A DNA stretch of 64,000 bases from JBBQXH01 sp963710975 (GTDB lineage Bacteria; Actinomycetota; Thermoleophilia; Gaiellales; Gaiellaceae): NCBI GenBank assembly GCA_963710975.1, contig CAVQCG010000005.1:186001-250000 (forward strand). The letters run 5' to 3'. Position 1 is the stretch's first letter. Every line of letters begins with the position of its first letter. Shown here in pieces: positions 43,355 to 51,652 of the stretch. A program made the translations under genes and the position numbers. The notes under the pieces were generated by a model. It saw only the letters and a list, made by a program, of their open reading frames with translations. It made no database searches and was not told where the DNA came from.

Positions 43355-44761
43355 ATGGCGGGTTTTTCCCTCCGCGCGTACGTTGCCGAACGCGACGTCG
43401 ACGAGCTCGAACTCTACGGGCGAACGGTCAACCCTCAGTTCGCTCGCCTGCTCCGCACGATCGGGTTCGATCGGCACTGGGAGCGAGCCGAAGGGGCGTA
43501 CCTCTACGACGATTCGGGCGACCGCTACCTCGACATGCTCGGCGGCTTCGGCATGTTCAACGTCGGCCGGAACAATCCCCGAGTCCGTCAGGCGCTGATC
43601 GAGTTTCTCGAGCTGGAGACGCCGGGCTCGGTGCAGCTCGGAGTGTCGACTCTGCCCGCACTTCTCGCGGACGAGCTGCTCAAGCGATCACCGTCGTCGC
43701 TCGGCCGCGTGTTGTTCACGAACTCCGGCACCGAGGCGATCGAGGCAGCGCTCAAGCTCGGCCGTGCCGCAACCGGTCGCAGCCGCGTGCTCTTTCCCGA
43801 CCATGGTTTCCACGGCCTGACGCTGGGCTCGCTCTCTGCAAACGGGAACCTCGAGTTCACCGGACGGTTCGGGCCGCTGCTACCCGGATTCTCTCCCGTG
43901 CCGTTCAACGATCTCGAGGCCCTCGAGCAGCAGCTGCGCCGAGAGGACGTCGCCCTGTTCCTGATCGAGCCGATCCAGGGCAAGGGCGCCGTCATGCCCG
44001 ACCCCGGATACCTCAAGGGAGCCGAGCTCCTCTGCCGGCGCTACGGCACGCTCTTCTGTGTCGACGAGGTACAGACTGGGTTCGGCCGCACCGGCCGGAT
44101 GTTCGCGCTCGACCACTGGGGGCTCGAGCCGGACATCATGACCGTCGCGAAGTCGCTCTCGGGCGGCTACGTCCCCGTCGGGGCCTGCCTCTTCCGGTCT
44201 GAGGTCTTCGACCGCGTCTTCAACTCGCTCGAGAACTCTGTTGCCCACGGCTCGACGTTCGCGCCGAACGACATGGCGATGGCGGCGGGCCTGGCGGCGC
44301 TTCACGAGATCGACGAGCAGGGCCTGGTCGAGCGCTCCGAGAAGCTCGGCGAGATCCTCCTCGAACGAACGAGGCCGCTGGTCGAGCGCTACCAGGTCGT
44401 TGCCGACGTGCGCGGGATGGGTCTCATGTGGGCGATCGAATTCGGCGAGCCGATGACCAAGAGAACCTCCTGGAAGATGCTCGAGCGCGTCCAGCCTGGG
44501 CTCTTCGCCCAGCTCGTCGTCGTCCCCCTGTTCACCGAGCACCACATCCTGAGCCAGGTCGCTGGCCACCGGCTGAACGTCCTGAAGACGCTGCCGCCCT
44601 TGACGATCTCCGAGGCCGACATCGACCACTTCGTCGGCGCGCTCGACCAGTGCCTGGCAAAGGCCGAGCGACTACCGACGGCGATGGTCTCCTTCGCGCT
44701 GAAGGCCGTGCGAGCAAGCCGTACGTCCCGCCCGACGCGGGCATCCTCGGCGAGCGGCTAG
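43355..44761 (+). CDS. Class III PLP-dependent aminotransferase
   Basis: Fold-type I aminotransferase of the ornithine/putrescine/GABA group; substrate not determinable. YLDMLGGFGMFNVGRNNP opens the core, SGTEAIEAALKL binds the cofactor phosphate, FHGLTLGSLSANG follows, VDEVQTGFGRTG holds the Asp that contacts the PLP ring, and Lys266 in TVAKSLSGGYVP forms the Schiff base. 468 residues from ATG 43355. The last 20 or so residues (RASRTSRPTRASSASG) have weaker codon usage than the +1 alternative frame (SKPYVPPDAGILGERLV), which runs to 44859; an indel near 44713 is possible. Confidence 0.88.
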   Translation: MAGFSLRAYVAERDVDELELYGRTVNPQFARLLRTIGFDRHWERAEGAYLYDDSGDRYLDMLGGFGMFNVGRNNPRVRQALIEFLELETPGSVQLGVSTLPALLADELLKRSPSSLGRVLFTNSGTEAIEAALKLGRAATGRSRVLFPDHGFHGLTLGSLSANGNLEFTGRFGPLLPGFSPVPFNDLEALEQQLRREDVALFLIEPIQGKGAVMPDPGYLKGAELLCRRYGTLFCVDEVQTGFGRTGRMFALDHWGLEPDIMTVAKSLSGGYVPVGACLFRSEVFDRVFNSLENSVAHGSTFAPNDMAMAAGLAALHEIDEQGLVERSEKLGEILLERTRPLVERYQVVADVRGMGLMWAIEFGEPMTKRTSWKMLERVQPGLFAQLVVVPLFTEHHILSQVAGHRLNVLKTLPPLTISEADIDHFVGALDQCLAKAERLPTAMVSFALKAVRASRTSRPTRASSASG

Positions 44762-44856
44762 TCCGCGACGACGAGGTACCGCCCGAGTGTCCCGGGCGGA
44801 GCCTCCTGGCCGACTCTCTGTCGAGGTTTGGCGTGGCCTTCTGTCAAGGGATTGAG

Positions 44857-44862
44857 TAGACT
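44857..44862 (+). promoter_or_regulatory. Leaderless-type -10 box for MerR/B12 gene
   Basis: TAGACT, identical to the box of the DtxR-family gene, ends 8 nt before GTG 44871 in a comparatively AT-rich 45-bp stretch. The regulator may also bind here, but no repeat was recognised. Confidence 0.5.
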
Positions 44863-44870
44863 CTGTCGAA

Positions 44871-45779
44871 GTGAGCGAGGGCGCGTATCTGCGGATCGGC
44901 GAGCTGAGCCGGCGCGCGGGCGTCAGTCCCGAGCTGTTGCGAGCATGGGAGCGCCGGTACGGTCTGCTTCAGCCCGAGCGCACCGCGGGTGGCTTTCGTC
45001 TGTACACGGACGCCGATCTCGAGCGTGTCAGAGGGATGCAGGCCGATCTCCGGAAAGGCATCTCCGCAGCGGAGGCGGCGCGGCTCGCGCTGACTCCGCC
45101 CTCGGCTGAGTCCGATCCCGTGGAGGAGACGCCGACACCGAACCTGACGGGGGCGCTGGCAGATCTGGCCCAAGCGCTCGATGCCTACGACGAGGTCAGG
45201 GCGCAGTCGATCCTCGACCAGGTCCTCGCCGTCTACTCCCTCGACGCCGTTCTCCAGCAGGTCGTGCTGCCTTTGCTCCGGGATCTCGGCGACCGCTCGA
45301 CCGTGGGCGAGTCGTCCATCGCCCAGGAGCACTTCGCGAGCAACGTCCTGCGCGGCCGGCTCATGTCGCTTGCGCGCGGGTGGGGCCAGGGGCGAGGACC
45401 GATCGCAGTGCTTGCCTGCCCTCCGAACGAGCTGCATGACATCGCGCTCGTCGCGTTCGGCCTCGCGCTCCGCGCTCGAGGTTGGCGAATCACCTTTCTC
45501 GGGACGAACACGCCGGTCGAGACGATCGCGGAGACCGCAGCGGCCGTCTCCCCGGCTGTGGTGGTCGTCGCGGCCGAGATGGAACGGCATCTCTCCGCAG
45601 TCGCCGACCTTATCGCGGCTCTGGCGAGTGAGGTGCCCGTGGCGATCGCGGGCGAAGGAGCGACTCCCGACCTCGCATCCCGCACCGGCGCGACATGCCT
45701 TCGCGGGGACCCGATCGCGGCCGCGGATCGACTCAGCGGAGTCATCACCCCTGCCCCGACCCGGCTACCGGCGGCGTAG
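44871..45779 (+). CDS. MerR-type regulator with B12-binding domain
   Basis: CarH/LitR-like transcription factor: MerR helix-turn-helix (residues 7-60, LRIGELSRRAGVSPELLRAWERRYG), helical B12 cap domain (about 90-170) and Rossmann B12-binding domain (about 176-290). The lower-ligand histidine is His189 in PPNELHDIAL. In CarH of Thermus, Trp131, Glu141 and His142 sit over the cofactor; aligned here are Ser143, Glu153 and His154 (AQEHFAS), so Glu-His is kept and Trp is lost. The Gly of the DxHxxG motif is Ala. No photolyase or carotenoid gene is nearby, so the target is unknown. 302 residues. Confidence 0.87.
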   Translation: MSEGAYLRIGELSRRAGVSPELLRAWERRYGLLQPERTAGGFRLYTDADLERVRGMQADLRKGISAAEAARLALTPPSAESDPVEETPTPNLTGALADLAQALDAYDEVRAQSILDQVLAVYSLDAVLQQVVLPLLRDLGDRSTVGESSIAQEHFASNVLRGRLMSLARGWGQGRGPIAVLACPPNELHDIALVAFGLALRARGWRITFLGTNTPVETIAETAAAVSPAVVVVAAEMERHLSAVADLIAALASEVPVAIAGEGATPDLASRTGATCLRGDPIAAADRLSGVITPAPTRLPAA

Positions 45780-45906
45780 CGCCCGACAGAGTGGCGCGTA
45801 TCGCCGCCCTCGACACCGCCGAGCCGGAGCTGACGGCGGCCCGGGGCGAGGCCCTCGTCGCGTACCCCTGGCGCAGGGCGGGCTGCTCCTGCTCGAGCGT
45901 CCCGGT
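45780..45906 (+). other. Convergent gap with short unassigned frame
   Basis: Between the converging stops of the MerR/B12 gene and the pseudouridine synthase lies a 39-codon frame from GTG 45791 to the TAG at 45908-45910 (VARIAALDTAEPELTAARGE start) with very GC-rich third positions. I recognise no family and cannot tell a microprotein from chance; no clear terminator hairpin is present. Confidence 0.3.
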
Positions 45907-46608
45907 CTAGTACTCGATTGATCGAGGTGGACGGCGAAGCCTCTCAACCTCGGTCGGGGAGAGCTCACGCCAGGCGCCGACGCGAAGGTCGTCCACGTCG
46001 AGCCCGGCGTACCGACGCCGGTGGAGACGCTTCGCCGGATGCCCGATGGCGGCACACATCCGCTTGACCTGGCGTTTTCGCCCCTCGTGGAGCGCGAGCT
46101 CGAGCACGCCGCTCGGAAGGAGTCGTGCGCCGGCAGGCGCCGTGACTCCGTCCTCGAGCTCGATGCCCTCCCGCAGACGGCGGAGATCGGCGGCGTCCGG
46201 AACCTCGTCCACCTCGACCTCGTACACCTTTTCGACGCCGTAGCGAGGGTGCGAGAGACGGTTCGCCAGGTCTCCGTCGTTGGTGAGGACAAGCGCTCCC
46301 GTCGTGTCGATGTCGAGCCGGCCGACGGGAACGATGCGCTGCCGGTGCGCGACGACACCGACCACGGTCGGGCGCCCCTGTGGGTCGCGGGCGGTCGTGA
46401 CGACCCCCGGCGGCTTGTTGAGGAGCACGTAGACGAGCGGCTCCGGAGCGAGCGCGCGCCCGTCGAGAGCGACCAGATCGCCCTCGGAGACCGTGGTCGC
46501 AAGTCCAGCGCCCTGACCGTTCACCGTCACCCTTCCGGCGCGAATCAGCTCTTCGGCCCGCCGCCGGGAAGCGATCCCCGCCCGGGCCAGGTAGGCGTTG
46601 AGACGCAC
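45907..46608 (-). CDS. rluB: rRNA pseudouridine synthase, RsuA/RluB family
   Basis: Isomerises a uridine in rRNA. S4-like RNA-binding domain at the N-terminus (VRLNAYLARAGIASRRRAEELI), then the catalytic domain with VGRLDIDTTGALVLTNDG (catalytic Asp), LNKPPGVVTTARDP and HEGRKRQVKRMCAAIGHP. GTG 46608 gives 233 residues. In actinobacteria this gene normally follows scpB; here scpB is 3.2 kb away and zwf-gnd-pgl intervene. RluB versus RsuA specificity is inferred only from family frequency. Confidence 0.92.
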   Translation of the reverse strand: MRLNAYLARAGIASRRRAEELIRAGRVTVNGQGAGLATTVSEGDLVALDGRALAPEPLVYVLLNKPPGVVTTARDPQGRPTVVGVVAHRQRIVPVGRLDIDTTGALVLTNDGDLANRLSHPRYGVEKVYEVEVDEVPDAADLRRLREGIELEDGVTAPAGARLLPSGVLELALHEGRKRQVKRMCAAIGHPAKRLHRRRYAGLDVDDLRVGAWRELSPTEVERLRRPPRSIEY

Positions 46609-46633
46609 CCCCGTAGTATCGGGCCCCGCTGGC

Positions 46634-48046
46634 CTAGGCAGGCAGCCAGGGGTCGTGCCAGCCGCCGAGGTGAGCCACCAGCCGGTTCGACGAATCGGGC
46701 CCCCACGATCCCGGCTCGTACACCTCCACCGCAGGCGGGGTGTCGAGCAGCGGCTGCATGATCCGCCAGGTCTCCTCGACGGAATCCTGGCGAGCGAAGT
46801 GACTGCGATCGCCGCACATCGCGGCGTGAAGGAGCTCCTCGTACGGGGTCGGCCCTTCGCCACCCTCCTCGGCGAAGTCCATGTCGAGGTGGATGGAACG
46901 CAGCGCCTGCGCGTCGGCTTTCTTCGCCTGGAGCCTCAGGCTGGCTCCCGGCCCCGGACCGATCCGCAGGACCAGCTCGTTCGCATCCGGGTGGCGCGCG
47001 TGGTGAGCCGCGAAGCCGAGCCTCGGTGGGTACGCGAACACGATCCGGACCTCGGTCACCGTGACCGGCAGAGCCTTTCCGGCTCGGATCACGAACGGCA
47101 CCCCCGACCACCGCCAGTTGTCGATCTCGAGCCTCATGGCGCTGAAGGTCTCGGTCTGCGAGGTCGGTGCGACCCCCGCAACGTCGAGATACCCTCGGTA
47201 CTGGCCGCGGACGTAATGGGCCGGATCCGCCTCGGGCATGGCCATGAACACGTCTCGCTTGCGGTCGTTGATCACGTCGGTGCCTCGGCCGATGGGCGGC
47301 TCCATCGCGACCATGCTCAGCACCTGCAGGAGGTGATTCTGGATGACGTCGCGCATGGCGCCGACAGGGTCGTAGAAATGCCCGCGATCCGCCACGTCGA
47401 AGTCCTCGGCCATCGTGATCTGTACGGACGAGATGTAGCGCCGGTTCCAGATCGGTTCGAGGACCGTGTTCGCGAAGCGAAGGAAGAGGATGTCCTCGAC
47501 GGACATCTTCCCGAGGAAGTGGTCGATCCGGTAGAGCTGCGACTCGTCGATCAGGGCATGCAACGACGCATTCAGCTCGCGCGCCGAGGCAAGATCGTGG
47601 CCGAACGGCTTCTCGACGACGATCCGGGCTTCCTCCGTGAGGCCGGCGTCTGAAAGGCCCTTGACGACCGTGGCGAAGAGCGACGGCGGGATCTCGAGGT
47701 AGAAGACCGGGGTACGCACCTGCCCGAGCACCTGCCGCAGACGCTCGTAGGTTGCGCCATCCGCGAAGTCGCCCTGGACGTAGGAAAGGCGTTGCGCGAA
47801 CCGGTCGAACGTTGCCGCGTCGAATGGGGCGGATGAGGCTTCGACGGCGGCTCGTGCATGCTCGCGAAGGTCATCGGCCGTCCAGTCGTCGAACGCGACT
47901 CCGATCACAGGACACTGCAGGAGGCCGCGACTCTCGAGGAGGTAGAGCGCCTCGAGCGTCATCTTCTTCGCAAGATCGCCGCTGATGCCGAAGACCACCA
48001 GGGCATCGGCAAGTGCGGTCCCGTTGTGCTCCGACTCGGTCGTCAA
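46634..48046 (-). CDS. zwf: Glucose-6-phosphate 1-dehydrogenase
   Basis: Entry to the oxidative pentose phosphate route, producing NAD(P)H. FGISGDLAKKMTLEALYLL is the cofactor loop, VVEKPFGHDLASA and YRIDHFLGKMSVEDILFLRFAN the active site (His in RIDHFLGK). The start is TTG 48046, fixed by AGGAGG 4 nt upstream; the GASGDLA loop of most enzymes is GISGDLA here. 470 residues, slightly short. It is transcribed away from gnd-pgl, sharing a 94-bp intergenic region. Confidence 0.96.
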   Translation of the reverse strand: MTTESEHNGTALADALVVFGISGDLAKKMTLEALYLLESRGLLQCPVIGVAFDDWTADDLREHARAAVEASSAPFDAATFDRFAQRLSYVQGDFADGATYERLRQVLGQVRTPVFYLEIPPSLFATVVKGLSDAGLTEEARIVVEKPFGHDLASARELNASLHALIDESQLYRIDHFLGKMSVEDILFLRFANTVLEPIWNRRYISSVQITMAEDFDVADRGHFYDPVGAMRDVIQNHLLQVLSMVAMEPPIGRGTDVINDRKRDVFMAMPEADPAHYVRGQYRGYLDVAGVAPTSQTETFSAMRLEIDNWRWSGVPFVIRAGKALPVTVTEVRIVFAYPPRLGFAAHHARHPDANELVLRIGPGPGASLRLQAKKADAQALRSIHLDMDFAEEGGEGPTPYEELLHAAMCGDRSHFARQDSVEETWRIMQPLLDTPPAVEVYEPGSWGPDSSNRLVAHLGGWHDPWLPA

Positions 48047-48050
48047 TTCG

Positions 48051-48056
48051 CCTCCT
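48051..48056 (-). promoter_or_regulatory. Shine-Dalgarno deciding the zwf TTG start
   Basis: AGGAGG on the minus strand, 4 nt before TTG 48046. It is among the strongest ribosome binding sites in the window and contrasts with the leaderless genes. Confidence 0.65.
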
Positions 48057-48140
48057 GGGATGCGCGCTTCTGGAGTAACGTGCGGGGCTCCGAAGCGTAA
48101 CGAAGTCCGGGAGCCGGACGTCCAAGAAAAGGAGCGCTAC

Positions 48141-49175
48141 GTGACCACTTCTTCTCCTATGCAGCTCGGGATGGTCGGACTCGGCCGGATGGGCGCGAAC
48201 ATCGTCCGGCGGCTGATGAAGGACGGCCACAGCTGCGTCGGCTACGACGTGAGCCCGGACGCCGTCAAGGCGCTCGCTGGGGAGGGAGCGACCGGATCGG
48301 AGTCGCTCGCGGATTTCGTGTCGAAGCTCGAGAAGCCACGCGCGGCCTGGGTGATGGTTCCCGCCGGTGGGATCACCGACAAGACGATCCACGACCTGGC
48401 CGAGGTGATGGAGCCGGGCGACATCATCATCGACGGCGGCAACAGCCACTATCACGACGACATCAGGCACGCGGCCGAGCTGCGCGAGAAGGGAATTCAC
48501 CACGTCGACTGCGGCACGAGCGGCGGCGTCTGGGGTCTCGAGCGAGGCTACTGCCTGATGATCGGCGGCGAGAAGGAGGTCGTCAACCGGCTCTCTCCCC
48601 TCTTCGCGTCGATCGCCCCGGGGGTCGGGGACGTCGAGCGCACCCCCGGACGCACCGGTAGCCCGAGCCCCTCGGAGCAGGGGTACCTGCACTGCGGGCC
48701 CAACGGCGCCGGCCACTTCGTCAAGATGGTGCACAACGGGATCGAGTACGGGCTGATGGCCGCGTATGCCGAGGGTCTCAACATCCTCAAGAACGCCGAC
48801 GCGGGAAAGCGCCAGCGGGAGGCTGACGCGGAGACGACGCCTCTCGAGAACCCCGAGTACTACCAGTACGAGATCGACACGACCGAGGTGGCCGAGGTCT
48901 GGCGGCGCGGAAGCGTCGTCGGCTCGTGGCTTCTCGACCTGACGGCCGAGGCGCTCCACGCCTCGCCGGAGCTCGGCGAGTTCACCGGCCGGGTCTCCGA
49001 CTCAGGTGAAGGCCGCTGGACCTCGATGGCCGCAATCGACGTGGGCGTCCCCGCTCCCGTCCTCACCACCGCTCTCTACTCACGATTCAGCTCGCGCGGA
49101 CTCGATGACTTCGCCGACCGGGTTCTGTCGGCGATGCGCAAGGAGTTCGGCGGACACGACGAGAAGACGTCGTGA
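48141..49175 (+). CDS. gnd: 6-phosphogluconate dehydrogenase (decarboxylating)
   Basis: Oxidises 6-phosphogluconate to ribulose 5-phosphate. MVGLGRMGANIVRRLMKDG is the dinucleotide loop; DGGNSHYHDDIRHAAEL, DCGTSGGVWGLERGYCLMIGG in parts, and GAGHFVKMVHNGIEYG (catalytic Lys) are conserved. The 344-residue size marks the shorter, often NAD-preferring GndA/YqeC type, not the 470-residue E. coli type. GTG 48141 follows AAGGAG by 6 nt; ATG 48159 would drop six residues. The stop overlaps pgl. Confidence 0.95.
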   Translation: MTTSSPMQLGMVGLGRMGANIVRRLMKDGHSCVGYDVSPDAVKALAGEGATGSESLADFVSKLEKPRAAWVMVPAGGITDKTIHDLAEVMEPGDIIIDGGNSHYHDDIRHAAELREKGIHHVDCGTSGGVWGLERGYCLMIGGEKEVVNRLSPLFASIAPGVGDVERTPGRTGSPSPSEQGYLHCGPNGAGHFVKMVHNGIEYGLMAAYAEGLNILKNADAGKRQREADAETTPLENPEYYQYEIDTTEVAEVWRRGSVVGSWLLDLTAEALHASPELGEFTGRVSDSGEGRWTSMAAIDVGVPAPVLTTALYSRFSSRGLDDFADRVLSAMRKEFGGHDEKTS

Positions 49176-49843
49176 CCGGGCCTCGACTCGAGGCACTGGC
49201 CGATCCGGACGCCGTCGCCGCGCGCGGGGCGGAGTTCGTGGCCGCCTGCGCTCGGGCCGCAGTTGCCGAGCATGGGCACTTCACCTTCGCCGTCAGCGGT
49301 GGCCACACGCCCTGGGCGATGTTTGCGCAACTCGCCGACGCGGACGTGCCGTGGGCGAACACGAGGATCTACCAGGTCGACGAACGCGTCGCGCCCGCCG
49401 GCGATCCCGACCGCAACCTGGCTCAACTCCTCGAGAGCCTGCCCGCCAAAGCCGATGCGGAGGTTCATGCGATGCCGGTCGAGGACGAGGACATCGACAG
49501 CGCCGCGGCGACCTACGCTCGGTCTCTGCCCGAGCGCTTCGACCTCATCCATCTCGGCCTCGGCCCGGATGGGCACACGGCGTCGCTCGTCCCGGGCGAT
49601 CCGGTCCTTGACGTGACCGACCGCGACGTCGCGCTCACCGGCGTCTACATGGGGCGGCGCCGCATGACGCTCACCTACCCCGTGCTCGACAGGGCAAGAC
49701 AGATTCTCTGGCTCGTGACCGGTGCTGACAAGGTCGATGCGATGCGCCGCCTCCGGGCCGGCGACCTGTCGGTGCCCGCGGGCCGGGTGAACTCGACCCA
49801 GGCGCTGATCGTCGCCGACAGGGCGGCTGCAGGCTCGGCTTAG
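49172..49843 (+). CDS. pgl: 6-phosphogluconolactonase
   Basis: Hydrolyses 6-phosphogluconolactone between Zwf and Gnd. The 223 residues contain TFAVSGGHTPWAMFAQLA, WANTRIYQVDERVAPAGDPDRN and DLIHLGLGPDGHTASLVPGD, the DevB/SOL family motifs. GTG start overlaps the gnd stop by 4 bp. Together zwf, gnd and pgl cover the whole oxidative branch; rpe is in the rib operon. Confidence 0.95.
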   Translation: MTGPRLEALADPDAVAARGAEFVAACARAAVAEHGHFTFAVSGGHTPWAMFAQLADADVPWANTRIYQVDERVAPAGDPDRNLAQLLESLPAKADAEVHAMPVEDEDIDSAAATYARSLPERFDLIHLGLGPDGHTASLVPGDPVLDVTDRDVALTGVYMGRRRMTLTYPVLDRARQILWLVTGADKVDAMRRLRAGDLSVPAGRVNSTQALIVADRAAAGSA

Positions 49844-49844
49844 A

Positions 49845-50489
49845 TCAGGCGCCGCGCTGGTCGGCGACGGCTTCGAGCCGTGATCGGAGCTCGTCCGTAT
49901 CGCCTGCGAGGTCGTCGAGCGCCGGCAGCTCGGCAAGACTCGTCAGCCCGAACACGCGCTCGAAAAGCGGCGTCGTTCGGTATCGGATGGCGCCACCCTC
50001 GGCGTCACGCCCGGCCTCGGCGACGAGGCCTCGATCGGCGAGGCTCGCAACAGCCGAGTCGGAAGCGACCCCGCGGATCCTCGCGATCTCGGGCCGGCTG
50101 ACCGGGCCGAGATAGGCGACGATCGCGAGCGTCTCGAGCGCAGCCTGCGAGAGACCCCGCTGGACGGGCCGATCGACGAGCCGGCCGCAGGCCTCGGCGG
50201 CATCCCGTGACGCCCTGAAGGCATACCCTTCGGCGACCTGCTCGAGGACGATCCCGCTGCGCCCTTCGCGGTACCGGCTCGAAAGGATCCCGATTGCCGT
50301 CTCGACACGCTCGGGATCCTCGTCGGACGCCTGTGCGAGATCCTCGATCGAGAGCGGCCGGGGAGAGATCACGAGCAGCGCCTCGAGCGTTCGCGCGACG
50401 CGGTCGACCGGGTTGTCGACGAGGTAGAGCTGGCGCGCACCTCCAGCCGCGCTCTGCCCGAACACGTCCATTCCGTCGGATTCGTTCAT
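49845..50489 (-). CDS. scpB: Segregation and condensation protein B
   Basis: Winged-helix kleisin partner of SMC-ScpA. ATG 50489 follows GCAGGAGAG and gives MNESDGMDVFGQ; a second ATG six codons in is possible. ARTLEALLVISPRPLSIEDLAQ forms the first winged helix and SQAALETLAIVAYLGPVSRPEIARIRGV the second. 214 residues, normal. Usually scpB abuts or overlaps scpA; here 368 bp of repeat sequence lie between. Confidence 0.94.
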   Translation of the reverse strand: MNESDGMDVFGQSAAGGARQLYLVDNPVDRVARTLEALLVISPRPLSIEDLAQASDEDPERVETAIGILSSRYREGRSGIVLEQVAEGYAFRASRDAAEACGRLVDRPVQRGLSQAALETLAIVAYLGPVSRPEIARIRGVASDSAVASLADRGLVAEAGRDAEGGAIRYRTTPLFERVFGLTSLAELPALDDLAGDTDELRSRLEAVADQRGA

Positions 50490-50536
50490 CTCAATCGCTC
50501 TCCTGCCCGACCGGAGCCTAACGCCTGCTCCGGAGG

Positions 50537-50857
50537 GCAAGCCGCAAGGAGCGAAGCGACGCGCAGTGGACGGCGAAGCCGGCCACGAAGTTCAGCCGGC
50601 GAAGCCGGCGTATCCAGAGCGAAGCAAGCCCGTGAAGCGGGCGCGCAGTGGACGGCGAAGCCGGCCACGAAGTTCAGCCGGCGAAGCCGGCGTATCCAGA
50701 GCGAAGCAAGCCCGTGAAGCGGGCGCGCAGTGGACGGCGAAGCCGGCCACGAAGCAAAGGCGCCGAAGCCGGCGTATCCAGAGCGAAGCAAGCCCGTGAA
50801 GCGGGCGCGCAGTGGACGGCGAAGCCGGCCACGAAGCAAAGGCGCCGAAGGCGCCGG
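50537..50857 (+). repeat. 82-bp tandem repeat array between scpA and scpB
   Basis: Units start with GCGCAGTGGACGG at 50561, 50643, 50725 and 50807, exactly 82 bp apart; the first three are complete and the last stops at the scpA stop codon. A fragment of the unit's end precedes the array from about 50537. Each unit carries short inverted repeats around a GAA loop: GCCGGC-GAA-GCCGGC in units 1 and 2, GGCGCC-GAA-GGCGCC in unit 4, and a mixed GGCGCC-GAA-GCCGGC in unit 3. A period of 82 is not a multiple of 3, so the array is not protein-coding although both strands are open. The array fills nearly all of the 368-bp gap. Confidence 0.93.
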
Positions 50858-51652
50858 TCACAACCCAGCCGGCACGGGCGGCCGCGAAGGCTCAGTCGGC
50901 GAAGCCGACGTACCCGACCCGCCACCGGTCGACACGGTGATCGGCTCGAACGGTGCTGTCTGGGCGAGCCGGATCTCGCCGGCCTTGCAGAGCTCGAGGA
51001 GCGCGAGGAATGCAACGGCCTGCTCGACCCGCGACATCCCGTCGACCTCGTCGTCGAAGAGGAACTCCCTGCGCCGCTTCAAGACCGCACGGAAGCGCTC
51101 GAGGAACAACGAGACGGGCGGAAAGCGAAGGGCGAGGTGCGCGAGCGACGGCGCCGGAGGTGACGTTGCGAGGACACGAATTGCCGCCGCCAGCCGCTCC
51201 GGCTCCTGGGGTGCGAAGGGTCGTGCGGGTGTGGGCGCGAGCGGGGCGGGCCCGATCCGGAAGAACCTGTCCGCCTCCGCGGCGAGGCGCTCATCGAACC
51301 AGTCCGCCCCGGCCTTGATCCGTCTGTACTCCGCAAGCCGCTCGGCAAGCTCGGCAGCCGCCTCCTCGGGGTCGAGGTCCTCGAGCTCGAGCTCCTCGTC
51401 CTCGGCGAAGAGCACGCGCGCCTTCAGCTCGAGAAGCGCCGACACGAGCACGAGGAACTCGCCACAGAGCTCGAGGTCGGTGGGACTCATCCCGGCCTCG
51501 TGTCGCTCCTCGAGGAACGCGACGATGATCTCGACCACCTGCACGTCGGCCAGCGAGAGCTCTTCTCTCAGGACGAGCGTCAGCAGGAGGTCGAAGGGAC
51601 CCTCGAACGCGTCGAGATCGAGGTCGAGCTCGCGAACGGCGACGGCGCACAT
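50858..51652 (-). CDS. scpA: Segregation and condensation protein A
   Basis: Kleisin subunit that bridges the SMC heads. FEGPFDLLLTLVLREELSLADVQV is the N-terminal SMC-neck-binding domain; FLVLVSALLELKARVLF follows; the C-terminal winged helix is FLFDDEVDGMSRVEQAVAFLALLELCKAGEIRL. The final 23 or so residues (VSTGGGSGTSASPTEP and so on) lie in sequence that resembles the adjacent 82-bp repeat, so the tail appears repeat-derived. 264 residues. The start overlaps the lgt stop. Confidence 0.93.
   Translation of the reverse strand: MCAVAVRELDLDLDAFEGPFDLLLTLVLREELSLADVQVVEIIVAFLEERHEAGMSPTDLELCGEFLVLVSALLELKARVLFAEDEELELEDLDPEEAAAELAERLAEYRRIKAGADWFDERLAAEADRFFRIGPAPLAPTPARPFAPQEPERLAAAIRVLATSPPAPSLAHLALRFPPVSLFLERFRAVLKRRREFLFDDEVDGMSRVEQAVAFLALLELCKAGEIRLAQTAPFEPITVSTGGGSGTSASPTEPSRPPVPAGL

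Noticed and set aside
50537..50860. Protein-coding frames through the 82-bp repeats on both strands
   Set aside because: 82 is not a multiple of 3, so successive units are read in different frames; repeats of this kind give spurious open frames.
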